NCBI RefSeq assembly: GCF_000306945.1
Contig: NC_018518.1
Location: 310,001 to 374,000, forward strand
From: Bordetella pertussis 18323
Lineage (GTDB): Bacteria; Pseudomonadota; Gammaproteobacteria; Burkholderiales; Burkholderiaceae_B
DNA: 64,000 nucleotides
Direction: 5' to 3'
The first letter of the stretch is position 1. Each line of letters begins with the position of its first letter. The position numbers and the translations under genes are program-made. The notes under the pieces are model-generated. The model had not been told where the DNA came from and did no database searches. It saw only the letters and a list, made by a program, of their open reading frames with translations. Below are positions 18,390 to 27,548 of this stretch, one piece after another.

Positions 18390-19340
18390 CTAGCTGTGAA
18401 CTGTCAATAGGTTGTATTCGTCCAGGTTGAGTCTGGAGATGGGTACAGCGCGCCCGATGCCTTGGTGGGGTCGATGCCAGTTGTAGTGGTGTAGCCAGGA
18501 TTTCATGGCATCGGCTCGGTGTTGGGAGTTCTGGTAGGTGTGAGCGTAAGCCCACTCACGCAAGGCCGACTGGATGAAGCGTTCGGCCTTGCCATTGGTC
18601 TGTGGGCGGTAAGGTCGGGTAAAGCGGTGCTTGATGCCCAGCTCATGGCACAGCGCGGCGAAGGCGCGGCTGCGAAAGGCCGAGCCATTGTCGGTGAGCA
18701 AGCGCTGGATGGTCACGCCCAGGCGCTGGTAGTAGGCCACTGCGTCCTTGAGGAACTGGACGGCGCTGGGGAAGCGCTCGTCGGGGTGGATGTCGGTGAA
18801 GGCCACGCGGGCGTGGTCATCGATGGCCACGAAGACGAAGTCCCAGCCGGCCCCCTCAACGGTATCGCGTCGGTTGCCCGTGACCCGGTGGCCAGGGCGC
18901 TGGATACGTCCCAGCTTCTTGATGTCGATGTGCAGCAGATCGCCGGGGGCCTGATGCTCGTAGCGCACCACCGGCTCGGCCGGCTCCAGGTCGGCCAGGT
19001 GCGACAGACCGGCGCGGGCCAGGACGCGGCTGACGGTGCTGGCTGACACGCCCAGCGCCTGGGCGATGCGCGCTTGGGTCAGCCGCTTGCGGCGCAGCTC
19101 CACGATAGCCAGCGCCTTGGCCGGCGCAATCGCTCGGGGCGAGACCGTCGGGCGCGAGGACGCATCGGCCAAGCCCGCCTGGCCCTGAGCCAGGAAGCGG
19201 CCCAGCCATTTGCGCACAGTCGGCGCGGTGACCCCATAGGCGCGGGCCGCTTCAGGCACACAAACTTGATGGGCGATCAATTGCTGGACCATTTCGAGTC
19301 GACGTAGGAAGGTCAATCGGGCATGCTTATGGGTGTTCAT
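18390..19340 (-). CDS. IS481 transposase, copy 3
   Basis: 316-residue DDE transposase. The frame exits the element and ends in AGC TAG, the TAG being supplied by the flanking GCTAGC. Confidence 0.95.
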   Translation of the reverse strand: MNTHKHARLTFLRRLEMVQQLIAHQVCVPEAARAYGVTAPTVRKWLGRFLAQGQAGLADASSRPTVSPRAIAPAKALAIVELRRKRLTQARIAQALGVSASTVSRVLARAGLSHLADLEPAEPVVRYEHQAPGDLLHIDIKKLGRIQRPGHRVTGNRRDTVEGAGWDFVFVAIDDHARVAFTDIHPDERFPSAVQFLKDAVAYYQRLGVTIQRLLTDNGSAFRSRAFAALCHELGIKHRFTRPYRPQTNGKAERFIQSALREWAYAHTYQNSQHRADAMKSWLHHYNWHRPHQGIGRAVPISRLNLDEYNLLTVHS

Positions 19341-19437
19341 CCGGCCGGGCTCCTTGAGTGAACTGGGGGGGTGGCGATTTCCAGTTTCTCAAATCCGGTT
19401 CGGATGAACCATGCATACAACCTATTGAATCTTCACA
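18395..19437 (-). mobile_element. IS481: IS481 copy 3
   Basis: 1,043 bp in the reverse orientation between gltI and mtgA, which point away from each other. The flanks are GCTAGC (18389-18394) and CCTAGC (19438-19443), so the duplication is imperfect at its first base. The internal variable codon is GGT, as in copy 2. The right end lies 25 bp before the mtgA start, so outward transcription from the element could drive mtgA. IS481 ends with promoter activity are known in B. pertussis. Confidence 0.96.
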
Positions 19438-19462
19438 CCTAGCCGCAATCCGCCGCCCGCCC

Positions 19463-20191
19463 ATGCCCAAGCCCACCGCGCGCCGCCTGAACTGGTTCCG
19501 GGTCATCACCGCCGTCATCATGGCGGTGCTGTGCATCGCCATCCTGTACCAATTGTGGATGTTCTCCCTGGTGGTCTGGTACGCCTACCGCGACCCGGGC
19601 AGCAGCGCCATCATGCGGCAGGAGCTGGCGCGCCTGCGCGAACGCGACCCCGAGGCCGAGCTGAAGTACCAGTGGGTGCCCTACGACCGCATCAGCAATA
19701 CGCTCAAGCAGGCGGTCGTGGCGTCCGAGGACGCCAACTTCACCGAGCACGACGGCGTCGAGTGGGATGCCATCCGCAAGGCCTGGGAATACAACCAGCG
19801 GCAGGCCGAACGCGGCCGCACCAAGATGCGCGGCGGCTCGACCATCACCCAGCAACTGGCCAAGAACCTGTTCCTGTCCGGGTCGCGCAGCTACCTGCGC
19901 AAGGGCCAGGAACTGGTGCTTGCCTACATGATCGAGCATGTCATGCCCAAGGAGCGCATCCTGGAGCTGTACCTGAATGTCGCGGAATGGGGCGTGGGGG
20001 TGTTCGGCGCCGAGGCGGCGGCCCGGCATTATTACAATACCAGCGCGGCGCGGCTGGGCGCAGGCCAGGCGGCCAGGCTGGCTGCCATGCTGCCCAATCC
20101 CCGCTACTATGACCGCCACCGCAACACCGGTTACCTGAACTCGCGCACCGCCACGCTGACACGCCGCATGCGCATGGTCGAGATTCCCTGA
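19463..20191 (+). CDS. mtgA: Monofunctional biosynthetic peptidoglycan transglycosylase MtgA
   Basis: Polymerises lipid II into glycan strands at the inner membrane. The 242-residue protein has one N-terminal transmembrane anchor (about residues 13-35) and a GT51 domain. Catalytic and donor-site motifs are visible: VVASEDANFTEHDGV with the catalytic glutamate, GGSTITQQLAKNLFL, KERILELYLNVAEWG and AARLAAMLPNP. In many beta-proteobacteria it follows aroE. Here IS481 copy 3 sits directly upstream and aroE is absent, which suggests a rearrangement. Confidence 0.95.
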   Translation: MPKPTARRLNWFRVITAVIMAVLCIAILYQLWMFSLVVWYAYRDPGSSAIMRQELARLRERDPEAELKYQWVPYDRISNTLKQAVVASEDANFTEHDGVEWDAIRKAWEYNQRQAERGRTKMRGGSTITQQLAKNLFLSGSRSYLRKGQELVLAYMIEHVMPKERILELYLNVAEWGVGVFGAEAAARHYYNTSAARLGAGQAARLAAMLPNPRYYDRHRNTGYLNSRTATLTRRMRMVEIP

Positions 20192-20287
20192 CCAGGAGTG
20201 CGGGCCCCGGTTACCCGGGGCTGCGCCAACCGCCGCGTTTTTGTTAACCTGTCACGTTTCCGCGCTTTATCTGCCGCATCACCCACC

Positions 20288-21466
20288 ATGCGTACCGCAC
20301 GCCGCTATCTGGCTCGTGAAATTTACCGCTCCTGTGCAGTGGTCCTGCTGGCCCTGCTGGGGCTGTTCACGTTTTTCGCGCTGGTCGACGACCTGGACAA
20401 CGTGGGCGACAAGTTCAGCATGCTGGCGCTGTTCTACATGCAGGCGCTGGCCCTGCCCACCCGGCTGTACGATCTGCTGCCCATCGGCCTGCTGATCGGC
20501 GCGATCCTGGCGCTGGCCGGCCTGGCGCAGCGCAACGAGCTGGTCATCCTGCGCGTCTCGGGGGTCAGCGGCATGCGGCTGCTGGGCATGCTGTGGGTCA
20601 TTACCATTCCGCTGATGATAGGCGCGACGCTGCTGTCCGAATTCGTCACGCCGGCGGCCGAGATCAAGAGCGGCGAGGCCGACCTGACGTTCCGCGGCAA
20701 GACCGGCGGCGGGCGCCTCAACAGCGGCTACTGGTTCAAGGAACCCACCCCGCAGAACGGCACCCGCATTATCAATATCAAGACCCTGCTGGCCGACGGC
20801 CAGGTCAAGGACGTCACGCTGTACGAGTTCCGCTCCGACCTGGAAATGACCGCGCTGTGGACCGCGCCCAACGGCCGGTTCAGCCGCGGCGACCTGGTGC
20901 TCACCGACGTCAGCGAAACCCGCATCGACGAGCACGCCCCGTCGGCCCTGGCCGACGCCAAGCAGCCCAAGGAGCCGCCGGCGCGGGTCACCAAGGTGCC
21001 CGAACTCAAGCTGGACACGACGCTCAGCCCCGAGCGCCTGCTGGCGCGGGTGCTCACGCCCGAACGCATGTCGGCGCTGACCCTGGTCGACTACATCGAA
21101 TACCTGCGCCACAACCAGCTGCAATACGACCGCCAGGTCGTGGCGCTGTGGCGCAAGCTGGTCTATCCGTTTACCCTGTTGGTAATGATCACCATCGCGG
21201 CGCCCATCGGCTTCATGCAGACCCGCCGCGGCGGCGTGGGCGCCAAGGTCTTCATCGGCATCCTGCTGGGCGTGGGCTTCTTCATGCTGAACCAGCTCGC
21301 GCTGAACGTCGGCATGCTCAGCCGCTGGCCGCCCTGGATCACGGCGCTGGGACCGAACCTCGGCGCCCTGCTGCTGGCTTTCGGCGCGCTGTCGATGATG
21401 GAATACCGTCACGCCATAGCGCGTTTCATGCAACACCGCTGGCCTTGGAGAAAAGTTCCTGCATGA
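20288..21466 (+). CDS. lptG: LPS export ABC transporter permease LptG
   Basis: Inner-membrane permease of the LptB2FG complex that extracts lipopolysaccharide for transport to the outer membrane. The 392-residue frame shows the YjgP/YjgQ layout. Three N-terminal hydrophobic segments (with [19 protein letters not shown]) precede a large periplasmic beta-jellyroll-type domain ([18 protein letters not shown] onward) and three C-terminal membrane segments ([19 protein letters not shown]). The start at 20288 follows the domain's usual length. LptF is not in the window. The stop overlaps apaH by ATGA. Confidence 0.9.
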   Translation: MRTARRYLAREIYRSCAVVLLALLGLFTFFALVDDLDNVGDKFSMLALFYMQALALPTRLYDLLPIGLLIGAILALAGLAQRNELVILRVSGVSGMRLLGMLWVITIPLMIGATLLSEFVTPAAEIKSGEADLTFRGKTGGGRLNSGYWFKEPTPQNGTRIINIKTLLADGQVKDVTLYEFRSDLEMTALWTAPNGRFSRGDLVLTDVSETRIDEHAPSALADAKQPKEPPARVTKVPELKLDTTLSPERLLARVLTPERMSALTLVDYIEYLRHNQLQYDRQVVALWRKLVYPFTLLVMITIAAPIGFMQTRRGGVGAKVFIGILLGVGFFMLNQLALNVGMLSRWPPWITALGPNLGALLLAFGALSMMEYRHAIARFMQHRWPWRKVPA

Positions 21467-22296
21467 AAGGCAATATCTGGACCATAGGCGACGTGCAGGG
21501 CTGCTGCGCGCCGCTCGCAGAATTGCTGGCGCACCCCGAGATCGCCGGCGATACCGACAGTCGTTTCTGGTTTGCCGGCGACCTGGTCAACCGCGGCCCG
21601 CAATCGCTGGCCGTGCTGCGGCGCATCATGGCCATGGGCGAGCGCTGCACGGCCGTGCTGGGCAATCACGACCTGCATTTGCTGGCGGCCTACGCGGGCG
21701 TGCGCAAACCCTCCAAGTCCGACACGCTGGACGAGGTGCTGCAGGCGCCCGATGCCGTCGACCTGATCGACTGGCTGCGGTTCCGGCCGCTGGCCCACTA
21801 CGAAGCGGGCCACCTGATGGTGCACGCGGGCGTGCTGGCCAAATGGGACGTCGCCAAGACCCTGGCGCTGGCCGGCGAGGTCGAGCAGGCCTTGCGCGGC
21901 CCGAACTGGCGCAAGGCGCTGCAGAAGATGTACGGCAACGAGCCCGCCACCTGGAAGGACGACCACACGGGCGGCAAGCGCATGCGCGTCATCATCAATG
22001 CCCTGACCCGCATCCGCCTGTGCACCCCGTCCGGCCACATGGAGTTCGCCACCAAGGTGGCGCCGGGCGCCTGGCCGGCCGGCCTGGTGCCCTGGTTCGA
22101 CGTGCCCAACCGCGCCACCCGCGACGTCACGGTCGTGTTCGGCCACTGGTCGACGCTGGGCCTGCTGATGCGCCCCGACGTCATCTGCCTGGATACCGGT
22201 TGCGTATGGGGCGGCGCGCTGAGCGCCCTGCGCCTGCATGACCGCAAACTCGTGCAGGTGAAATGCAAACGTTTTCAGGATCCCAACGGCGACTGA
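21463..22296 (+). CDS. apaH: Symmetrical bis(5'-nucleosyl)-tetraphosphatase ApaH
   Basis: Hydrolyses Ap4A and related dinucleotides to ADP, and removes Np4 caps from RNA in bacteria where this has been studied. The 277-residue protein has the PPP metallophosphatase motifs [17 protein letters not shown] and LGNHDLH, then MVHAGV and FGHWSTLG. The genomic partner is unusual for enterobacteria (ksgA/apaG) but the frame and length are normal. ATGA overlap with lptG indicates coupling. Confidence 0.95.
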   Translation: MKGNIWTIGDVQGCCAPLAELLAHPEIAGDTDSRFWFAGDLVNRGPQSLAVLRRIMAMGERCTAVLGNHDLHLLAAYAGVRKPSKSDTLDEVLQAPDAVDLIDWLRFRPLAHYEAGHLMVHAGVLAKWDVAKTLALAGEVEQALRGPNWRKALQKMYGNEPATWKDDHTGGKRMRVIINALTRIRLCTPSGHMEFATKVAPGAWPAGLVPWFDVPNRATRDVTVVFGHWSTLGLLMRPDVICLDTGCVWGGALSALRLHDRKLVQVKCKRFQDPNGD

Positions 22297-22332
22297 ACGC
22301 CGCCGCGGGCGGCCACGCGCCGCCCGGGCCGG

Positions 22333-23073
22333 CTACAGCTCGCCGGCGATGGCGTTGCGCACCATGTGCGAGAGCTCCAGCCGGGTCGGCTGATGCCCTT
22401 CGGCATGCTGCGTAGGCAGGGGCTCCAGGAACACCACCTCCACCGCCAGCCCGGTCGTCCCCAATACCCGCCACAGATTGGCCACCAGGGTTTCCTCGCC
22501 GACGAAAGCGGCAAAGCCGCTGCGCTGGCCGCGATGCATGAACCGCAGCGCCACCGGCTGGATATCCACGCCTTCGGCGCGCGCCGGCTCGAACAGGCTG
22601 GCATGGAACGGGCGGGTCGTGAAGCCTTCGGTCGTCGTGCCCTCGGGAAACAGGCCCACGGCATCGCCGCGGGCGAAGCAGTCATGGATCGACTGCCCCA
22701 TGGCATGCACCGCGTGGCGCTGCGTCCGGTCGATGAACAAGGTACCCGCGCCGGCGGCAAGGTAGCCGATGACCGGCCAGGCGCGGATCTCGCTCTTGGC
22801 CACGAACGACGTCGCGCGCACCGAGTTGACCACGAAGATGTCGATCCACGAGACATGGTTGGCGACCCACAGCACGCCGCCTCGCAGGCGCGGCGCGCCG
22901 CGCACATGCACGGCAATGCCGCACAGCCGCATCAGGCACGCCGACCAGCACCGGTTCAGCCGGGCCCGCTGGTCCTGGCGCAGCCCCCGGTACACCAGGG
23001 TCACGCACAGCAGGCCGAACAGCACCCAGGGCACCACCAGGAACACGCGGAAAACGAAGCGCAGCAGTTTCAA
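22333..23073 (-). CDS. 1-acyl-sn-glycerol-3-phosphate acyltransferase (PlsC family)
   Basis: Membrane acyltransferase for phospholipid synthesis, about 246 residues. The N-terminal hydrophobic segment (LRFVFRVFLVVPWVLFGLL) precedes the acyl-transfer motif NHVSWID and the acceptor-binding FPEGTTTEG. The start is inferred as TTG at 23073: it has GGGAG upstream, gives the expected N-terminal membrane segment and overlaps the ancestral stop of pyrC' in a TTGA arrangement. It is the last gene of the yqgE-ruvX-pyrB-pyrC' operon. Confidence 0.87.
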   Translation of the reverse strand: MKLLRFVFRVFLVVPWVLFGLLCVTLVYRGLRQDQRARLNRCWSACLMRLCGIAVHVRGAPRLRGGVLWVANHVSWIDIFVVNSVRATSFVAKSEIRAWPVIGYLAAGAGTLFIDRTQRHAVHAMGQSIHDCFARGDAVGLFPEGTTTEGFTTRPFHASLFEPARAEGVDIQPVALRFMHRGQRSGFAAFVGEETLVANLWRVLGTTGLAVEVVFLEPLPTQHAEGHQPTRLELSHMVRNAIAGEL

Positions 23074-24368
23074 GCAGGGGTCTCCCAGACCGTACGCCCC
23101 GCCATCAGGGTCGCCCGTACACGGCCGGGCAGCATCATACCCGCGAACGGCGTGTGCACGCTGCGGCTGCGCATGGCGGCCGGCGCGGCGGTTCAGTCGG
23201 CGTCCAGGTCGACCAGGCACAGGTCGGCCGGCGCGCCCGCCGCCAGTTCGCCGCAGGGCGGCGGCGCCGCCGTGGCGGCGCGCAGGATGGCCGCCGGCGC
23301 GCTGGTGACCAGGGCCAGCGCCCGCGCCAGGGGCACGCGTTCGCGCTGCGCCCATTTCAGCGTCAGCGACAACAGCAGCTCCAGGCCGCTGGCGCCCGCC
23401 TCGGCCTCGGCGAAGGGCAGCAGCTTGCCGGTATCGCCGACCGGCCTGTGGTCGGAGCAGATGGCATCGATGGTGTCATCCGCCAGCCCGGCGACGATCG
23501 CATCGCGGTCGCGCTGGCCGCGCAGCGGCGGGTCGAGGCGAAAGCGGCTGTCGAAAAAGCCGATGTCCACATCGGTCAGGTGGATCTGGTGGGCGGCCAC
23601 GTCGCAGGTGAGCGGCAGGCCCTCGCGGCGCGCGGCGCGCACCAGCGCCACGCCGGCTGCGCTGGACAGGCGCATCAGGTGCACGCGCGCGCCGGTGGCG
23701 CGCTGCAGTTCGAAAATCGTGTGCAGCGCCAGCGTCTCGGCCTGCACCGGCACCTCGGCCAGGCCCAGCCGCGACGCATAGGCGCCGGCCGCGGCCACGC
23801 CGTCGCGGCCCATCCAGGGGTCCAGGGGCCGCAGCCACAATGCCAGCCCGAAGGTGCGCGCGTATTGCATGGCGCGCCACAGCACCCGGGTATCGGCCAC
23901 CGGCAAGCCGGCCTGGGAAAAGGCCACGCAGCCGGCCTCGGCCAGGGCGGCCATCTCGCTGAGCCGTTCGCCGCGCAGGCCCTCGGTCAGGGCGCCCAGC
24001 GGGTGCAGCTGTGCCTGGCCGGCCTGGTGCGCGCGGTGGCGCAGCATTTCCACCCGGCCCGGCTCGTCCAGCGGCGGGTCGGTATCCGGCGGCACGACCA
24101 GCCGGGTCACGCCGCCGGCCAGCGCAGCCTGCATTTCGCAGGCCAGCGGCGCGAGCCCGGCGCCGTGCACGCGCGCCGACAGGTCCACCAGGCCCGGCAG
24201 CACGGCCAGCCCGCGCGCGTCGATGTGCTGCTGCGCCTGGAAGCCCGCCGGCGCCTGGCCGATGGCGGCGATGCGGCCGTCCGCCAGGTAAAGGTCGGCG
24301 CGGGCGTCGGCGCCGCTGGCAGGATCGATCAGCCGGCCGCCGGCGATGCGTACCGTGCGCACCGTCAT
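23070..24368 (-). pseudogene. Dihydroorotase-like PyrC' with premature opal stop
   Basis: Amidohydrolase-fold partner of aspartate transcarbamoylase. The usual zinc motif DxHxH is replaced (LVDLSARVHGAG), so this is the catalytically inactive PyrC' type that stabilises PyrB in pseudomonads and relatives. The frame stops at TGA 23195-23193 after 391 codons (LVDLDAD*). The same frame then continues for 40 codons with clear family C-terminus (SVHTPFAGMMLPGRVRATL, AGRTVWE) to a stop at 23072-23070. TGG to TGA at a conserved tryptophan explains it. Full length would be 432 residues. The truncated protein may retain partial function. Confidence 0.8.
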
Positions 24369-25318
24369 GGCCGTACTCCCGCGACCAGGCTCATGGCGGC
24401 CATGCGCACCGCGATGCCGAATGTCACCTGGTCCAGTATCACGGCCTGGCCGCTGTCGGCCACCTCGGAGGCGATCTCGACGCCGCGGTTCATCGGCCCC
24501 GGGTGCATCACGATGGCGTCAGGCCGGGCCAGCGCCAGGCGGGCCTGCGTCAGGCCATAGTGCTTGAAGTATTCGTGCGCCGACGGCAGCAGCGCGCCGC
24601 GCATGCGTTCGTTCTGCAGGCGCAGCATGATGACGACGTCGGCGTCGCGCAGCCCTTCTTCCATGTCGGTACAGACGCGCACGCCCATCTGCGCCAGCCC
24701 CTCGGGCAGCAGCGTGGCCGGCGCCACCACGCGCACTTCGGGCACGCCCAGCGTGGTCAGGGCGTGGATGTCGGAGCGCGCCACGCGCGAATGCAGTACG
24801 TCGCCGACGATGGCCACCGTCAGCTGGTTGAAATCGCCCTTGTGGTGACGGATGGTGTACATGTCCAGCAAGGCCTGCGTGGGATGCGCATGGCGGCCGT
24901 CGCCGGCGTTGATGACATGGACATGGGGCGCCACGTGCTGCGCGATCAGATACGGCGCGCCGCTGGCGCCGTGGCGCACCACGAACAGGTCGGCCTGCAT
25001 GGCCGACAGGTTGGCGATGGTATCGAGCAGGGATTCGCCCTTGGACGTGGACGAGGCGGCGATGTTCAGGTTGACCACGTCGGCCGACAGGCGCTTGGCG
25101 GCGATCTCGAAGGTGGTGCGCGTGCGGGTGGAGTTCTCGAAGAACAGGTTGAACACGCTTTTGCCGTGCAGCAGGGGCAGCTTGGGGAATTCCTGTCCGG
25201 GCGCCGGCACGAAGGTGGCGGCCAGGTCGAGGATCTGCTCGATGATGCGGCGCGGCAGGCCTTCGGTGGACAGCAGGTGGATCAGCTCGCCGTGGCGATT
25301 GAGTTGGGGATTGAGCAT
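24365..25318 (-). CDS. pyrB: Aspartate carbamoyltransferase catalytic subunit PyrB
   Basis: Condenses carbamoyl phosphate and aspartate in pyrimidine synthesis. 317 residues, with the carbamoyl-phosphate motif [26 protein letters not shown], the 240s-loop region (MLRLQNERM) and [13 protein letters not shown]. The start at 25318 matches the family N-terminus; longer frames upstream run into ruvX. No PyrI follows. Instead an inactive dihydroorotase homologue overlaps by ATGA, the class A ATCase arrangement. Confidence 0.96.
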   Translation of the reverse strand: MLNPQLNRHGELIHLLSTEGLPRRIIEQILDLAATFVPAPGQEFPKLPLLHGKSVFNLFFENSTRTRTTFEIAAKRLSADVVNLNIAASSTSKGESLLDTIANLSAMQADLFVVRHGASGAPYLIAQHVAPHVHVINAGDGRHAHPTQALLDMYTIRHHKGDFNQLTVAIVGDVLHSRVARSDIHALTTLGVPEVRVVAPATLLPEGLAQMGVRVCTDMEEGLRDADVVIMLRLQNERMRGALLPSAHEYFKHYGLTQARLALARPDAIVMHPGPMNRGVEIASEVADSGQAVILDQVTFGIAVRMAAMSLVAGVRP

Positions 25319-25331
25319 GGGCAGCGGCAGG

Positions 25332-25733
25332 TCAGGGCTGCGACAGGGTATCCAGGTAACGTTGCAATATGACGGCCGCGGCGACCGCGTCGTCGGCGGC
25401 ATGCGTGCCCAGCAGTTGCTGGGCCTCCATGCTGGAGCTGCGCTCGTCGACCAGCTCGACCGCCAGGCCGAAGTGGCCGTGCAACTGGTTGGCGAAGCGG
25501 CGCGCCCGCGCGCTGGCGGGCTGCTCCTGTCCGTCCAGGGTCAGCGGCAGGCCCACCACGGCGCGCTGCGGCTGCCATTCCTGCAGCAGCTGGCCGATGC
25601 GGCCGAAGCGCGCCGCGCGCGTCTCCGAGAAAATGATTTCCAGCGGGCGCGCCTGGCGGGTCAGGGTATTGCCGATGGCAATGCCGATCTTCTTTTCGCC
25701 GAAGTCGAACGCCAGCAGGGTTTCCTCAGGCAT
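25332..25733 (-). CDS. ruvX: Putative pre-16S rRNA nuclease / Holliday junction resolvase-like YqgF (RuvX)
   Basis: RNase H-fold nuclease, 133 residues, with the first acidic motif [15 protein letters not shown], the central [12 protein letters not shown] and the C-terminal [28 protein letters not shown] acidic region (here [14 protein letters not shown]). In E. coli YqgF trims the 5' end of 16S rRNA, while recombination roles are proposed elsewhere. It overlaps yqgE by 8 bp and precedes pyrB, a common proteobacterial order. Confidence 0.93.
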   Translation of the reverse strand: MPEETLLAFDFGEKKIGIAIGNTLTRQARPLEIIFSETRAARFGRIGQLLQEWQPQRAVVGLPLTLDGQEQPASARARRFANQLHGHFGLAVELVDERSSSMEAQQLLGTHAADDAVAAAVILQRYLDTLSQP

Positions 25734-26331
25734 GGCCGGCGCCGCCCGCCAGCATCACCGGGTCGACGCCCAGCAGCTTGAGCGCGGCCGGGTAGCGGTC
25801 TTCGGGCGCGACATCGAAAATGATGTGCGAGTCGGCGCCCACGCTCAGCCAGGAGTTCTGCGCCATTTCGCTTTCCAGCTGCCCGGCGCCCCAGCCGGCA
25901 TAGCCCAGCGTCACCAGCATGCGGGCCGGGCCGTTGCCGTCGGCCACGGCCTGCAGCACATCGCGCGAGGTGGTCAGGGCCAGCTCGCCGAGGTTGATGC
26001 TGGAGGTGTAGTCGCCGGCCGGCGCGTGCAGCACGAAGCCGCGGTCGGTCTGCACCGGTCCGCCGAAGAACACCATTTCATCCTTGACCGGGCCGATTTC
26101 CAGCTTGAGATCGATGCGCTCGAACAGCGTTGCCAGGGTCAGGTCGGTCGGCCGGTTGATCACCAGGCCCAGCGCGCCGCGCCGGGTGTGCTCGCAGATG
26201 TAGATGACCGTGCCGGCCAGGCTTCCCTCGACCACGCCAGGCATGGCCAGCAGGAACTGGTTGGAGAAATCGGTCGACAGCTCGTCGTCGTCCGGGATGT
26301 CGTCGGCGTCTGGGCGATGTGAGTCGGTCAT
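25726..26331 (-). CDS. UPF0301 protein YqgE
   Basis: A conserved protein of about 201 residues and unknown biochemical role (AlgH/YqgE family). The family core is visible: SNQFLLAMPGVVEGSLAGTVIYICEHT, GALGLVINRP, FFGGPVQTDRGFVLH and LVTLGYAGWGAGQLESEMA. The start at 26331 is chosen because the preceding frame has no family sequence and AAGGGGGCTGCC precedes it. The extra acidic N-terminus (DADDIPDDDE) is lineage-specific. First gene of the ruvX-pyrB operon. Confidence 0.92.
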   Translation of the reverse strand: MTDSHRPDADDIPDDDELSTDFSNQFLLAMPGVVEGSLAGTVIYICEHTRRGALGLVINRPTDLTLATLFERIDLKLEIGPVKDEMVFFGGPVQTDRGFVLHAPAGDYTSSINLGELALTTSRDVLQAVADGNGPARMLVTLGYAGWGAGQLESEMAQNSWLSVGADSHIIFDVAPEDRYPAALKLLGVDPVMLAGGAGHA

Positions 26332-26418
26332 GGCAGCCCCCTTGGTAGCGGGTAGTCGGGACAGTCGCGGCAAGCCGGCGAAGGCGGCCACGGGCGCGGC
26401 CATCACGGCCTGGCGTGC

Positions 26419-26583
26419 TCAGATTTCCATCAGTTCGAAATCTTCCTTGCGCGCTCCGCATTCCGGGCAGACCCAGTTCGGCGGAACGTCTTCCCAGCGG
26501 GTGCCGGGGGCAATTCCTTCATCGGGCAGGCCAGCCTCTTCGTCATAGACCCAGCCACAGATAAGACACATCCAAGTACGCAT
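26419..26583 (-). CDS. Rubredoxin
   Basis: Small electron carrier of 54 residues with one Fe(Cys)4 centre. The two cysteine pairs are CLICGW and CPECGA, and the intervening segment GLPDEGIAPGTRWEDVPPNW is typical. AGAGA lies just before the ATG at 26583. It is divergent from thiD, with about 115 bp between the two starts. The redox partner is unknown; no alkane hydroxylase or rubredoxin reductase is in the window. Confidence 0.95.
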   Translation of the reverse strand: MRTWMCLICGWVYDEEAGLPDEGIAPGTRWEDVPPNWVCPECGARKEDFELMEI

Positions 26584-26699
26584 AGTTCTCTCTTGCACTG
26601 CTGTCGCTTGCTCCGACCTCCGGGGCAAGTCCGTCAAGCATCCATTAGAATGGGCACATCTTACCGAAACACAACCGGGAGCGTCTGAGCTAGCTCAAG

Positions 26700-27548
26700 A
26701 TGCGGCCCGATTACCCCTTTTTCGCCGTCGTTCCTGTCTTGGACTCCGTTACGCCTCCCCTCGTTCTCATTATCGGCCCCGTGGATCCGTCCGGCGCCGA
26801 TGGCCTGCCCGCCGACGCAGTCAGTTGCGCCCGGCTGGGCTGCCACGCCCTGGCCGCGGTCACCGCGCTGACCGTGCAGGACACGGCCGGCATCGAAGAA
26901 GTCCACCCGGTGGCCCCCGAATTGCTCGACGACCAGGCACGCTGCCTGCTGGAAGACATGTCGGTGCAGGCCATCAAGGTCGGCGCGCTGCTGTCGGCCG
27001 AGGCAGCCAGCGTGGCCGCGCAGATCGCCGCCGACTACAGCCACGTGCCGCTGGTGCTGCACCTGGGCCAGCGCACGCCGCTGCCGCAGGATGCCGCCGA
27101 CCAGGACGACGCCGACGACCTGCTGGCCGCCACGCTGGAACTGGTGCTGCCGCAGACCGACCTGGTCGTGGTCGAGCACGTTCGCCTGGCGCAATGGCAG
27201 GCCGACGGCAGCATCGACACCAGCGGCGCGCCCTCGCCCGCCCACGCCTTGCTGGCGGGCGGCGCGCAATGGGCGCTGGTGCTGGGTTCGCCGGCGCGTC
27301 CCGGCCACCAGGTCAACATGCTGGTGGGGCCGGAGGGCCAGACCAGCACCTGGCCGTGGCAGGCCCCCCCCGACCGCAACGGCGACACGGGCGGCGTCGC
27401 CGCCATCGCGGCCGCCGCCATGCTGGCGCAGGGGATGGAAATGCCGCGCGCGGTGGAACAGGCCCTGGCGCATGCCGAACGCACCATCGCCGCCAGCTTC
27501 CTGCCCGGCATGGGCCGCCGCCTGCCCAACCGCGTGGCCCAGTCATGA
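26700..27548 (+). CDS. Hydroxymethylpyrimidine kinase-like protein (ThiD family, divergent)
   Basis: Ribokinase-fold kinase expected to phosphorylate HMP/HMP-P for thiamine synthesis, 282 residues. The N-terminus GPVDPSGADGLPADAVSCARLGCHA aligns with the family DPSGGAGIQAD motif but lacks the GG pair. The C-terminal anion-hole motif is RNGDTGGVAAIAAAAML where GTG/GDTFSAA is usual. It overlaps thiE by ATGA, which supports a thiamine role. The weakened motifs leave open that it is a regulatory or altered-specificity relative. Confidence 0.75.
   Translation: MRPDYPFFAVVPVLDSVTPPLVLIIGPVDPSGADGLPADAVSCARLGCHALAAVTALTVQDTAGIEEVHPVAPELLDDQARCLLEDMSVQAIKVGALLSAEAASVAAQIAADYSHVPLVLHLGQRTPLPQDAADQDDADDLLAATLELVLPQTDLVVVEHVRLAQWQADGSIDTSGAPSPAHALLAGGAQWALVLGSPARPGHQVNMLVGPEGQTSTWPWQAPPDRNGDTGGVAAIAAAAMLAQGMEMPRAVEQALAHAERTIAASFLPGMGRRLPNRVAQS

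Noticed and set aside
8219..19437. Inverted IS481 copies 2 and 3 as the arms of a composite transposon carrying 9.1 kb
   Set aside because: The enclosed genes are ordinary Bordetella metabolic and transport genes, with no cargo-type genes. The outer flanks do not form a shared duplication (ACTAGC versus CCTAGC).
8213..19443. A simple inversion between copies 2 and 3 as the cause of their mismatched duplications
   Set aside because: Re-inverting the segment pairs ACTAGC with GCTAGC and GCTAGG with CCTAGC, which does not restore perfect duplications. If recombination occurred it involved other copies.
23070..24368. Missing zinc ligands in the dihydroorotase homologue as a sign of decay
   Set aside because: Loss of the HxH motif is the normal state of the PyrC' type paired with class A aspartate transcarbamoylase. 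Only the C-terminal nonsense codon is treated as damage.
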